Shown piece by piece: positions 9,701 to 16,024 of a stretch of 64,000 nt of DNA. Position 1 is the stretch's first letter. Each line of letters opens with the position of its first letter. The stretch comes from Muscardinus avellanarius (Eukaryota > Chordata > Mammalia > Rodentia > Gliridae). The translations under genes were made by a program, and so were the position numbers. The stretch covers positions 108,827,040 through 108,891,039 of the forward strand of contig OY726564.1 of the NCBI GenBank assembly GCA_963383645.1, in the 5' to 3' direction. The notes under the pieces are model-generated. The model did no database searches. It had not been told where the DNA came from and saw only the letters and a program-made list of their open reading frames with translations.

Positions 9701-10151
9701 CTCTTATAAGTTTTGCTCTTGTCCTTTAGTAGGTCTTGAGATGGAAGAGGCAGTGCTGTGTTGGGATCAGTGGTGTGTTACCCTGTCCCTCGTCCTGGGG
9801 GTCCGGGGATCAGTGTAAACTACTAAAGAAGCCAAGCTCCCTGCTCCTCAGTGACCGGGGCAGCTAATCTAGCATCCCCTCTCTCCTCCTTTTATAAAAT
9901 CAGATTTCTCTTCTCCATATTGAGGAAGTGGAGGGTAGATTATTTGAACACAGCCTTGGGAAGCCCCCTGCAGCAGAAGCGTTCTGGACAGGTGCTCAGG
10001 GCCCCGTGCTCAGCCCGGCTGGTCAGCCCTGGCCCAGCTGTAGCCACACTCCAGCGTGACTCCTCTCCTTCTTTTCTAGCTCCCCATGGCCACCACCCCG
10101 AATCGGGCAAACCGCCTCGCTCAGCGCCGCTACCCAAGCCAACCCTGCTGA
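227..10151 (+). CDS. SEC16B: SEC16B, 3' part of the gene (11 coding exons, spliced)
   Basis: SEC16B is a peripheral scaffold of ER exit sites that organises COPII assembly; family work also links it to PEX16 traffic. Recognition rests on the translated exons: [76 protein letters not shown] and the C-terminal [13 protein letters not shown] all fit the mammalian protein as I remember it. Exons are 227-367, 1514-1627, 2379-2454, 4018-4305, 5300-5367, 7211-7369, 7503-7607, 7950-8058, 8189-8268, 9401-9499 and 10080-10151. They sum to 1311 nt and every exon phase matches the next, with no internal stop. The first two exons end the helical central domain; the rest encode a Pro/Ser/Gly-rich, probably disordered tail. 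The human protein is about 1060 residues, so roughly the last 40 percent is here. The 5' exons lie upstream of the window. SEC16A is less likely because of the tail motifs. Confidence 0.95.
368..1513 (+). other. SEC16B intron, no recognised repeat
   Basis: Intron of 1146 bp. No SINE or L1 fragment is recognisable. A CT-rich stretch at about 1380-1500 forms an unusually long polypyrimidine region before the next acceptor. Confidence 0.75.
1514..1627 (+). CDS. SEC16B: SEC16B coding exon 2 of 11 in window
   Basis: A 114-nt exon (38 codons) reading [20 protein letters not shown] and on to RGRLTELQ. The acceptor is GCACAG and the donor CAG|GTGAGG, both phase 0. It continues the LIK|LAEKLKL junction from the exon before and closes the helical central domain. 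Compared with my memory of the human protein there may be two extra residues before the junction with the next exon. Confidence 0.93.
1628..2378 (+). other. SEC16B intron, no recognised repeat
   Basis: Intron of 751 bp with no recognised repeat. The end is T-rich (2358-2372) but purines interrupt the tract just before the TAG acceptor. Confidence 0.7.
2379..2454 (+). CDS. SEC16B: SEC16B coding exon 3 of 11 in window
   Basis: A 76-nt exon reading [20 protein letters not shown] and RGTTT, then one base of a split codon (phase 1). Position was set by similarity to the corresponding SEC16B tail and by phase. The acceptor AACTAG has a weak polypyrimidine tract, and the donor CAG|GTACCC lacks G at +5, so splicing here may be inefficient. 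Skipping it would shift the frame. An alternative AAG acceptor at 2382-2384 would drop two residues. Confidence 0.82.
2630..2853 (-). mobile_element. B1-dID SINE
   Basis: Antisense dimeric SINE. The ID-type part begins GCAGTACTGGGGATGG at 2651, followed by the TATTTTTTATTC linker and a B1-type part ending near CCACCACACCC. The oligo-T before it is the A tail. A CTC duplication and missing bases suggest an older copy. Confidence 0.88.
2862..3086 (-). mobile_element. B1-dID SINE
   Basis: Second antisense copy directly after the first. It is nearly complete, from GCAGTACTGGGGATGGAACC (2886) through the linker to GTGTGCCACCAAACGGGC. The two sit head to tail, separated only by a T-rich run. Confidence 0.88.
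4018..4305 (+). CDS. SEC16B: SEC16B coding exon 4 of 11 in window
   Basis: The largest exon here, 288 nt. It opens with AC, completing the Asp codon split from the exon before, and reads [20 protein letters not shown], later [15 protein letters not shown] and [13 protein letters not shown]. It ends with one base of a split codon (donor CAG|GTAAGA, strong). It encodes the Pro/Gly/Ser-rich linker, probably unstructured. Longer open frames overlap it in other phases, but only this phase joins both neighbours and matches the family. Confidence 0.92.
4306..5299 (+). other. SEC16B intron with a minisatellite
   Basis: Intron of 994 bp. It contains the 16-bp tandem array at 4482-4625, listed separately. 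The rest is unique, GC-rich sequence, and it ends in the GCTGCTGCAG acceptor. Confidence 0.75.
4482..4625 (+). repeat. Minisatellite, 9 units of 16 bp
   Basis: Nine consecutive 16-bp units close to TGGGCCTTTGCATACG, with no indels. Variants include TGGTTCTTTGAACACA and TGTGCTTTTGCATATG. Long open frames on both strands here follow from the period and lack of stops and are not genes. Confidence 0.95.
5300..5367 (+). CDS. SEC16B: SEC16B coding exon 5 of 11 in window
   Basis: A 68-nt exon. GA completes the split Gly codon, then [20 protein letters not shown] and AQ. Acceptor CTGCAG, donor CAG|GTGAGA; it ends in phase 0. TVSQETSQP is a close match to the family tail. Confidence 0.93.
5885..6060 (+). 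mobile_element. MIR
   Basis: Carries the MIR core: CAGCTGTGTGACCTTAGG, then CTCAGTGTTCTCACATGTAA, GATTAAATGGATCA and a CAGTGCCTGGAACAT-like end. Ancient, well diverged. Confidence 0.8.
6424..6482 (+). repeat. (GAAA)n microsatellite
   Basis: About 13 GAAA units ending in two GATA units, 5' of a SINE. Confidence 0.97.
6503..6709 (+). mobile_element. B1-dID SINE
   Basis: Sense copy. B1-type head GTGCATGGTGGCTCATGCC, AAATTAAAAAATAAAACAGG linker, and ID-type tail GGTAGAATGCTCCTGGGTTC ending CCCAGTAA. Its tail has become a CA repeat. Confidence 0.9.
6710..6746 (+). repeat. (CA)n microsatellite
   Basis: About 18 CA units at the 3' end of the SINE, likely grown from its A-rich tail. Confidence 0.97.
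7211..7369 (+). CDS. SEC16B: SEC16B coding exon 6 of 11 in window
   Basis: A 159-nt exon (53 codons), phase 0 at both ends. It reads [20 protein letters not shown] and later [20 protein letters not shown] before K. Acceptor CTTTTAG, donor AAG|GTGGGC. The product is hydrophilic and rich in Ser, Glu and Lys, as in the tail of other mammalian SEC16B proteins. Confidence 0.93.
7503..7607 (+). CDS. SEC16B: SEC16B coding exon 7 of 11 in window
   Basis: A 105-nt exon (35 codons), phase 0 at both ends. It encodes an aromatic patch, [14 protein letters not shown], then an acidic Ser/Asp run ([14 protein letters not shown]) that looks like a casein-kinase-2-type phosphorylation cluster. The preceding intron is only 133 bp. 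Acceptor CTCCCAG, donor GAG|GTGACC. Confidence 0.94.
7950..8058 (+). CDS. SEC16B: SEC16B coding exon 8 of 11 in window
   Basis: A 109-nt exon reading [36 protein letters not shown], then one base of a Gly codon. The acceptor is a run AAG-AAG-CAG, all in frame. I chose CAG|GAG (7950) because it is the strongest and gives DSE|EPTKASS as in the family; using 7944 or 7947 would add one or two residues. Donor ACAG|GTATGG. The preceding intron (7608-7949, 342 bp) is unique sequence. Confidence 0.88.
8189..8268 (+). CDS. SEC16B: SEC16B coding exon 9 of 11 in window
   Basis: An 80-nt exon. GT completes a Gly codon, then [20 protein letters not shown] and EFTGLQ. It is very GC-rich and encodes a low-complexity Gly/Pro stretch that varies in this family. 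Acceptor CTTCCAG, donor CAG|GTGAGT (consensus). Ends in phase 0. Confidence 0.88.
8584..8755 (+). mobile_element. Ancient interspersed repeat fragment
   Basis: Resembles the end of the family also seen at 27.7-28.1 kb: TCTCCAAATGCAATCACATTCTGAG followed by a GGGGGCTAGGGCTTCACCAT-like segment. The LTR-like identity is from memory. Confidence 0.5.
8629..8710 (+). repeat. Direct tandem duplication, 42-bp period
   Basis: The 40 bp at 8629-8668 recur exactly at 8671-8710. Two units only, inside an old repeat fragment. Confidence 0.95.
8887..8951 (+). repeat. (CCTT)n microsatellite
   Basis: Impure CCTT/CCCT array at the A-tail side of an antisense SINE. Confidence 0.93.
8952..9117 (-). mobile_element. 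B1-dID SINE
   Basis: Antisense copy. Diverged ID part (GAATTGAACTCAAGGGTGTT), linker, then B1 part with TCTTACTAAGTTGCTGAGGC and GATCCTCCTGTCTCAGCC. Old. Confidence 0.85.
9401..9499 (+). CDS. SEC16B: SEC16B coding exon 10 of 11 in window
   Basis: A 99-nt exon (33 codons), phase 0 at both ends. It reads [20 protein letters not shown] and [13 protein letters not shown], among the best conserved tail motifs of the family. Acceptor CTATCAG, donor CAG|GTAAGA. Confidence 0.94.
9500..10079 (+). other. SEC16B last intron
   Basis: Intron of 580 bp with a weak MIR-like stretch (about 9555-9715). That stretch has an imperfect local duplication of GTGCCTGGCAYCTGGAAAA. It ends in a CTCTCCTTCTTTTCTAG acceptor. 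Confidence 0.7.
10080..10151 (+). CDS. SEC16B: SEC16B last coding exon with stop
   Basis: The coding part of the terminal exon is 72 nt, [20 protein letters not shown] then QPC and TGA at 10149-10151. Arg-rich RLAQRRYP and the terminal Cys match the family end. Another frame stays open longer here but does not join the upstream exon phase. Confidence 0.94.
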   Translation, partial: LPMATTPNRANRLAQRRYPSQPC

Positions 10152-11105
10152 GAGCGGACGAGCCCAGTCTTCTGGGAGCACCACTTTTGTCCTGCTCACC
10201 CGCTCTTGATTTCCCGATCTCTTCTGCTGCACCCAGGCCCCCGAGATGGCTACGCCAGCCACTGGGTACCTAGAAGAAAAGCAAGGGGATGTGGGGGGTC
10301 CAAGACTCAGCTTACTCCAGTCTTAAGTTTTGCTTCCGAATGATGGGAATCATTTTATCAGATAGATGACTACAATCGGGGTCTGACCACAGCCCCCACA
10401 TGGGCAGGGTGTCATGGTGGCACACTGGAGACGGTGGCTTAAGAGTCAGGTTAGGTCACCAACAATTCCCTGGCTAGAATCAGTGATGAGACCACTGGCC
10501 ATTGGCAGGGTTCAGCGCAATCTTCCGGACTAACTTGGACTCCCCCTCTTGGTCTTAGTTATAGACCAGTATGAGGTTCTAGTTAGCCAAGTTTCTCTAG
10601 TGAAACTCGATTACCGCTGCCCTTCAGTGATTCCTGTTTCAGTGACATTTCAGCAATTTCCCTCCTGCTTCTAGTTTTGAGCACATTTTCTATGTGGTGC
10701 AGATTAATTATATTTCTCTCACTTTTTTCGCTGGTCCTATTTTTTCACATTCTGGCATCTGGCTATCAAGTTAGATTGCTGGAGGCATCATATCGTCATG
10801 GCAACCACGGAGCCTAATGATGCGGATGGACGGAACATCAGTATAATAAGTGATGGAAAACGCTTCCTCAAAATTCATCCTTTCCCTAAGAGGGGAGGAA
10901 TGAGCGCCTGATGCTGTTAATACCCCCCTTCCTACCTCAGGCCTTCACAAAGTGATGTTTGAGGGTCCTTGGGTCCAGGAGAGGAGGGGGAGATTCTGGA
11001 AATTTCCATTTCTTCTTTCAGACCCAAAATAGGAATAATTCTTGATGTTTGTCAGATTTGCTGCAAATTGCTTTTCACAAAGAACATTTTTTTTGTATGT
11101 GTAAT

Positions 11106-11113
11106 TGTACATA
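11106..11113 (+). promoter_or_regulatory. Pumilio response element (TGTANATA)
   Basis: TGTACATA is an exact match to the Pumilio consensus, about 50 nt before the probable poly(A) signal in an AU-rich 3' UTR end. Function is inferred from the motif alone. Confidence 0.45.
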
Positions 11114-11158
11114 CAGGTTTTTGTACTTTAATGTACCACAGTTCTGATGTTGATAGCG

Positions 11159-11164
11159 ATTAAA
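11159..11164 (+). promoter_or_regulatory. SEC16B: Probable SEC16B poly(A) signal
   Basis: ATTAAA followed about 20-50 nt later by a GU-rich stretch (TTGTCTCTGG, then TTTTTTGGGGGGG). An AATAAA at about 11764 lies in a MIR and could be an alternative distal site. Confidence 0.5.
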
Positions 11165-11185
11165 CTCAGATAATTTTATAGCAAA

Positions 11186-11619
11186 TGCTTGTCTCTGGCT
11201 GAGTTTTTTGGGGGGGCAGAGGGAGAAAAATACATTGATGGTCTCTTTCCTGATGTCTTTCTAATAATGGTTTCATTGTGTGATCAGGTGTAAAGAGCTG
11301 GCTGGAAAGAGCCTTTTGTTAATGAAGAACCCAGGGACTGCTCCTCTTAACTTCCAAGACTATTCGAATGTTATTATTTTTTTTTTCCATTTGCAAACTA
11401 CAGACAAAAGCTCCCCTGACATACACTGGTCACTTCACTAATTTACTGTTGTGCATTCTGTCCTGTAGGAGGTTTTCGTCACCTCTTAAATTAGAAAATG
11501 CATGCTTAAGTATTTTGTGCCTAGAACGCCCCGTGCAGTATGGTTTCCCCATCTTCCTAAAGGGCTGCCTGCCCTTCAGTTCATACGCTGACACCAGCAG
11601 TGATGACACTGGGCAGGAG
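11186..11619 (+). other. Intergenic, unique
   Basis: Downstream flank of SEC16B. No recognised repeat or gene; short T-rich runs only. Confidence 0.6.
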
Positions 11620-11830
11620 GGGGTGTCACTGGAGCCAAACTGCCCTGACTTGAATCCACTCCTGCTCCTTGTAACCTTGGAGAAGGGACCTTATCATCCC
11701 ATGCTTTAGTTTTCTCATCTAGAAAATGAGGTTGATAATAATCATATCTGCCACATTGTAAGAAATAAATCAAGGTCTTAGGAAAGTACCTGGTGTGTGC
11801 TAAGAACTTTATAAGTGTTTCAAATGTTTG
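11620..11830 (+). mobile_element. MIR
   Basis: MIR features in order: CTTGTAACCTTGGAGAAGG, TTTTCTCATCTAGAAAATGAGG, ATAATAATCATATCTGCC, and a GTACCTGGTGTGTGCTAAGA end. Confidence 0.75.
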
Positions 11831-11896
11831 CTGTACAACTTACAAGTAAAATCTTGACTTTTTTTTGGCTACCAGAATTTACTGAATTTTTTATTT

Positions 11897-12110
11897 TTTT
11901 AATTAATTAATTAATTAATTAATTTTTTTGCAGTACTGGGGATGAAACCCAGGGGCATTCTACCTTTGATACACCCCCAGCCCTATTTTTTATTCTTTTA
12001 TTTTTGAACAGGGTCTCACTGAGTTGCAGAAGACCTTACTAAGTAGCTGAGGCTGGCCACAAACCTGGATCCTCCTGGGATTATAAGCAATTGCCACCAC
12101 ACCTGGCTTG
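11897..12110 (-). mobile_element. B1-dID SINE
   Basis: Antisense dimer with an ATTA-type simple repeat in its tail (11897-11921). It runs GCAGTACTGGGGATGAAACC, ACACCCCCAGCCC, linker, then a B1 part with a small deletion in the region around CCTCCTGGGATTATAAGC. Confidence 0.88.
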
Positions 12111-12128
12111 GATTTTTATTTTTGATGT

Positions 12129-12129
<1 letters not shown>

Positions 12130-12167
<38 letters not shown>

Positions 12168-12185
12168 GTGTGTGCGTGCATGTGT
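12130..12185 (+). repeat. (GT)n microsatellite
   Basis: About 24 GT units with interruptions near the end, lying between two SINE pieces. Confidence 0.95.
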
Positions 12186-12189
12186 AGAT

Positions 12190-12310
12190 GCTTTTTTTAT
12201 TTTTAGACAGGGTCTCCTGAGATTGTCCAGACTGGCCTCCAACTTTCTGTCATCCTGCCTCAGCCTCCAGAGTAGCTGGGGTTATAGGCATCTACTACCA
12301 TGCCCAGCTC
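12190..12310 (-). mobile_element. B1-type monomer fragment
   Basis: Antisense B1-like sequence only: GACAGGGTCTCCTGAGATTG, CCTGCCTCAGCCTCCAGAGT, ACTACCATGCCCAGC. No ID half follows. Resembles rodent B1/proto-B1. Confidence 0.75.
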
Positions 12311-12543
12311 TGATATATGTTTATAGTGGGAATATGAATTTTAAAATATTTCTCAAGATGTGTCCTTATTGCCAAGGCAGTTTCTCCTCTTGCATCCCAT
12401 CTGTCGCCAAAGCTGGGTCGTGCAGTGACGTTTCCCCAGGAACACTGACACGGGGGCTCCTACCCAGTAGGCAGGAGCACTTCAGAGGAGAGTGGATGAC
12501 CAGAGGAGGGCAAAGACAACAGAAGCCCATGCTCTCACTCACT

Positions 12544-12899
12544 TGTGGGGAGCCATTAAGGTTTTCCCCTAAAAGAATATTTCTGACTCAGCTGACTGTC
12601 CTTCGCCCAGAGTCAACAAGGTTTGGGGTCATGGGAAGTTCAAAGTAAAAGGTCTGGGAGAAGATGAGGTGGTGACAGCGCGAGGGTATCGACTGACCTG
12701 CCCGCGACGTATGTGCTTTGGATCTGTCTTTATTGTATTCAGGTGGTGATAGCATGAGGGTATTGATTGACCTGAAACGGTATAAATACTTCAAGAAAAA
12801 TAAACCCAGGGGCGGCCCAATAGAGATTGGTGACCCTCCAGTGCTTCAAGAAAAGTAAATTAAAATTCTTTGAATCAAATTCTTAGAATTTCTTTCATC
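12544..12899 (+). mobile_element. Possible solo LTR, ERVK-like
   Basis: A 356-bp segment starting TGTGGGGAGCC, flanked by the 6-bp direct repeat CTCACT (12538-12543 and 12900-12905). Inside are TATAAATA (about 12781) and AATAAA (about 12798) in the right order for an LTR promoter and poly(A) signal. Six-base duplications and TGTxGGGAGCC starts are typical of rodent class II LTRs. The right end is TTTCATC rather than CA, so the boundary is uncertain. No viral coding sequence is present. Confidence 0.45.
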
Positions 12900-12905
12900 C
12901 TCACT

Positions 12906-14088
12906 CCGCTCTTCGGAACCCGTACTTTTGCCGGCTGGCTCCGGCACTCCCTCCTCCTGATGGGATCACCGCAGGATCCCACCATTCACTGGCTGCTCCG
13001 GCGCCCAGTGGAGCAGGCACGGAGCCCACCTGAGGCGGGAGGAGGCTGGCAGCGAGGGCCCGGGAGGGCGAGGCAGCGCCTTCTGCGTGGAGAGAGGAGC
13101 AGGACTGGGTGCTTTTGCCAATTCCTGACAGATGAGATGTTTTCTCTCTGGCCAACTCAGAACGAGTCCATTACCTCACATCTGCTTGATTAAAACAAGT
13201 CTCATTGCCCACTGATCAGCGACGGTGGGTCCAGTGAGGGTGTGGTGACCCGCGGTCACTCGGGGTCCTGGGTCGTTTATCAGCGTGGGCTGGGTACCGG
13301 TGGCTGTTGCTAAAGGTCACGGCCATTTTACAGCTTCGGCTGCTAAAAACCAACTGTGGTGAAACAAAGCAAGTGCAGCTGTAAGAGGAAAGTATTTTCT
13401 CATTTTACAAGGTAGAAGCTTGGGCTGGAGAGGGGGAATAGGAAAACCCTGGAGCCAGGGGCTCCTTTCTGTCCTCTTCTGTAGCCTGGGAGAAGCTGTC
13501 TTTGGCCTGGCAGCTCATCTAACGTGCCTAGATCATAGCAGCTGGTCGTGGGGGGTGGCCAGGGGCCCCTGCATCCTGCATCCTGCTGCAGCACGGACTC
13601 CTGAAGGGAAGGCTGCACAGCGTCCCCCAAGGCCAGAAGGGGCAGGCAGTGTCCCAGGACATGGCAGGTGCACAGCACGGGTCCCAGGCCCCTCCGGTCA
13701 CCACCAGCCAGAGCCGAGGAGTAGAATTCTCACTCTCTCGATACAGAAGTGACCCGAAGACACTGCTTAAAAGAGAAGAGCCCGAGGCATTATTAATTGG
13801 CAAGTTTGTTCGTTTTGCACTCCTCAGTAGAGTATAAGCCTGGAGGAAGAACGGACCAGTGACTGAAATAAAGAGGCCACGTTCTCCTGCAAACCCGAGC
13901 CGTGGTGTGTGGATTCACGATTCTGCTATCTACGTGCAATTTAATATTTATATGAAAACATTTAAACTTAATGCTCAATAATTTGAAAGAGAACAAACCA
14001 TTAAATTTCATTTAAGTGTTGTCGTCATATATCACCACTTCGGCTCTCTGTCTAATCCCCTCATGTGGTTATAAAACTGCAGGAGCCT
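12906..14088 (+). other. Intergenic, unique
   Basis: No recognised repeat. Moderately CpG-containing at about 12900-13300, then an AT-rich stretch at 13860-14060 that keeps several CpGs and homeobox-like cores. Open frames here show no family resemblance. Confidence 0.6.
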
Positions 14089-14270
14089 TGTCTGGGCATA
14101 GCGGCGCGCACCTGCGATCCCGGTACTTGGGAGGCTGAGGCAGGAGGATCACGGGTTTCAAGGTAGCCCCAGCAATTTAGCGAGGCCCTCAGCAACTTTG
14201 CAAGATCTCGTTTCAAAATAAAGAAATAAAACAGTAGCTTGGAGGTAGAATGCCTGTGGATTACTAACCC
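14089..14270 (+). mobile_element. B1-dID SINE
   Basis: Sense copy: GTCTGGGCATAGCGGCGCGC, CTTGGGAGGCTGAGGCAGGA, AAATAAAGAAATAAAACAGT linker, then an ID part missing its first bases (AGCTTGGAGGTAGAATGCC). Confidence 0.88.
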
Positions 14271-14917
14271 CCTTCCCACCAAACCCAAACCAGAATGAGC
14301 TTTGATTCCTCCTCAGCCACCTGCACATCCTCCCCCTCAGTCCTGATTCTGGGTTTGGCCTTCCAGAAATCAAAGCCGCCACTGGCTTTTTATTTTCCCC
14401 TAGAAAGCAACTGGCTTTTTGGTCTCATCCTTTGAGCAACCAAGAAGAGGAGCAGGAGACTCTTCTCACCTCTTCACTAAAATCAGAGTCCTTTCTCCCC
14501 ACGAGGGAAGAGGCGAAGCACCCCTCCTTTTGAAAAGAAGCAGGTGTGCAATCTGGGCCTCGGCAGGAAGCGCGTGGGCTTTTTCTGATCCTTTCCCCCG
14601 AGAGTGGCGGGGATGTGACTTTTTTTTCTTTTGCTTCCCCCCTTAAGCTGCAAATTGCACCCACGGTAGGGTGATAGAAGTGATGGGCTGTAGGTACTTG
14701 GCTGAGGTGGCCCCGAAGCGTGGCATCCAGCCTGCCTGCTCTCAAAAAGTACGTCCATACGGCTGCCGCTCATGACTTCAGGAAGGGCTTCAAATGAGAT
14801 TTAAGGTTACACTGAATGAATTGTAACGGCGTGTTAAAATGTTGTCATCACGATCTGAGTGGAGGAATCTGCTTCCCACACTTTCTTCCTGATTGCATGT
14901 TTTTATTTCCAGGTGTG
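14271..14917 (+). other. Intergenic, unique
   Basis: No repeat or gene recognised. Confidence 0.6.
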
Positions 14918-15043
14918 ATCCTTTTTATATTTTATTTTGAAACAGTGTCTCACTAAATTGCTGAGCCTGGCCTTAAACCTGTGAGCCTCCTGGCTCAGCC
15001 TCCCAAGTATGGGGATTACAGGTGTGTGCTACCATGCCTGGTG
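14918..15043 (-). mobile_element. B1-type SINE fragment
   Basis: Antisense B1 half: TTTTGAAACAGTGTCTCACT, CCTCCTGGCTCAGCCTCCCA, GTGTGTGCTACCATGCCTGG. Copy B of the half-LINE begins about 18 bp beyond it. Confidence 0.85.
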
Positions 15044-15045
15044 AA

Positions 15046-15060
15046 AGGCCTTGACTTTTC
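15046..15060 (+). repeat. Target-site duplication of copy B, left
   Basis: AGGCCTTGACTTTTC. The partner AGGCCTTGAATTTTC is at 20560-20574, one mismatch in 15. Confidence 0.85.
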
Positions 15061-15272
15061 TTTTTTCTTTTTCTTTTTAAATTTTTTATTGGTGCACTGT
15101 ATTCATACATCATAGTGGGATACAAACTTTTGTAGACATACATGCACACATCGCCCAGTCAGCCCCCACCCGATCCCCACCCCTTCCTGTCCCCATCCCT
15201 CCCTCCCATGCTTGGCTTAGTGGTTGACATCTAGTATTATAGCAATTTATCCAAAATTAAAAATGATAATCT
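15061..15272 (-). mobile_element. 3' end of half-LINE copy B
   Basis: Antisense 3' terminus: oligo-T, then TTTTTATTGGTGCACTGTAT, a C-rich tract at 15159-15209 (G-rich on the element strand) and TTATCCAAAATTAAAAATGA. It stops at exactly the duplicated target of copy A. Confidence 0.92.
15259..15272 (+). repeat. Target-site duplication of copy A, left
   Basis: AAAAATGATAATCT, repeated exactly at 17998-18011. Confidence 0.95.
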
Positions 15273-16024
15273 GGAGATTTAGAGACGCCGGGAAGATGGC
15301 GACCGAGAAAAGCGGGGCTTAAGAGCCCCGCTAACAACAAACCTCCATTACCACAAAATCAGCGCCTTTCATAGCCAGAAAACACCATCACCAGTGAAAC
15401 AAAAAATCACCAGGCTCCAGAGAGAAAGCGGACTGAGAACAGAGCCAAAGAGGAGATAACCGGCCTATCGCCCGAGGACGCGGCAGACGCGGCGGCAGCA
15501 GCGCCATACTGCCGGCGAATTCACGGGACGGCTACAGCAAGCCCAGGTGAGCCACTGCGGTACAGCCAGGCGGGATTTCTCCGCGCAGAGAGCATCTAAA
15601 GTTCCCAGTGGCCGAGCTCAGCACACGCTGCAGGGATTCAGAGTGGAAACCAAAACCAAGAAGAAAAACACCAGCCCCACAGCCGAGGGCGTAGCAGCGG
15701 CGCCATATTGCCACCGGCGGCAGCAGCACCGAATCCAGCGAGGCCAGTACAGCTACATCTGCGTACTCAAGAACAGTGAGTCAAATTGCGGGCCACAGAG
15801 GAGAAATCCCAGTACTGTACTCCCTGGGACTTGACCCAGTGGGGGAGGGGCGGTGGCAGAGATATCACACCATAGGAGAACGTGCAACCTGGCACCCCCC
15901 ACAGTCTAAAGCAGCCTCTATCGACTCTCTGGGTCGGAGACTCTGTGATACAACCCAGTAAAGGAGTAGTGGAGTCATAGTGACTCAAGGGAAGAATCCA
16001 GAGAAGGCACAAACATCCGAAATC
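15273..16024 (+). promoter_or_regulatory. Copy A 5' UTR with YY1-like site and hairpin
   Basis: GC- and CpG-rich leader. Near the start, GGGAAGATGGCGACC matches the YY1 core that sits at the start of primate L1 5' UTRs. A perfect hairpin GCGGGGCTTAAGAGCCCCGC (15312-15331) follows. Two reverse-oriented GCGCCATACTG/GCGCCATATTG motifs (about 15500 and 15700) sit in GCAGC/GGCGG-rich blocks. Short upstream frames exist but are not conserved as proteins. Promoter role is inferred. Confidence 0.6.
15312..15331 (+). repeat. Perfect hairpin in the half-LINE 5' UTR
   Basis: GCGGGGCT-TAAG-AGCCCCGC, an 8-bp stem with a 4-nt loop. Also perfect in copy B and with one mismatch in copy C. Confidence 0.9.

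Larger units (their letters stand above)
10152..11185 (+). other. SEC16B: SEC16B 3' UTR (probable extent)
   Basis: Non-coding sequence after the stop. I end it about 20 nt beyond the ATTAAA at 11159, since no earlier AATAAA or ATTAAA with a GU-rich follow-up was seen. It contains a Pumilio-type element, TGTACATA, at 11106-11113. No SINE interrupts it. Confidence 0.6.

Noticed and set aside
15547..15834. 95-aa frame in the half-LINE 5' UTR
   Set aside because: Frames of similar length in copies B and C lie on different phases or strands and do not give a consistent protein. GC-rich leader sequence stays open by chance.
15980..16024. GTG-initiated extension of ORF1 (15 extra residues)
   Set aside because: GTG is not a usual start in animals, and the ATG at 16025 gives the MGK start typical of L1 ORF1 proteins.
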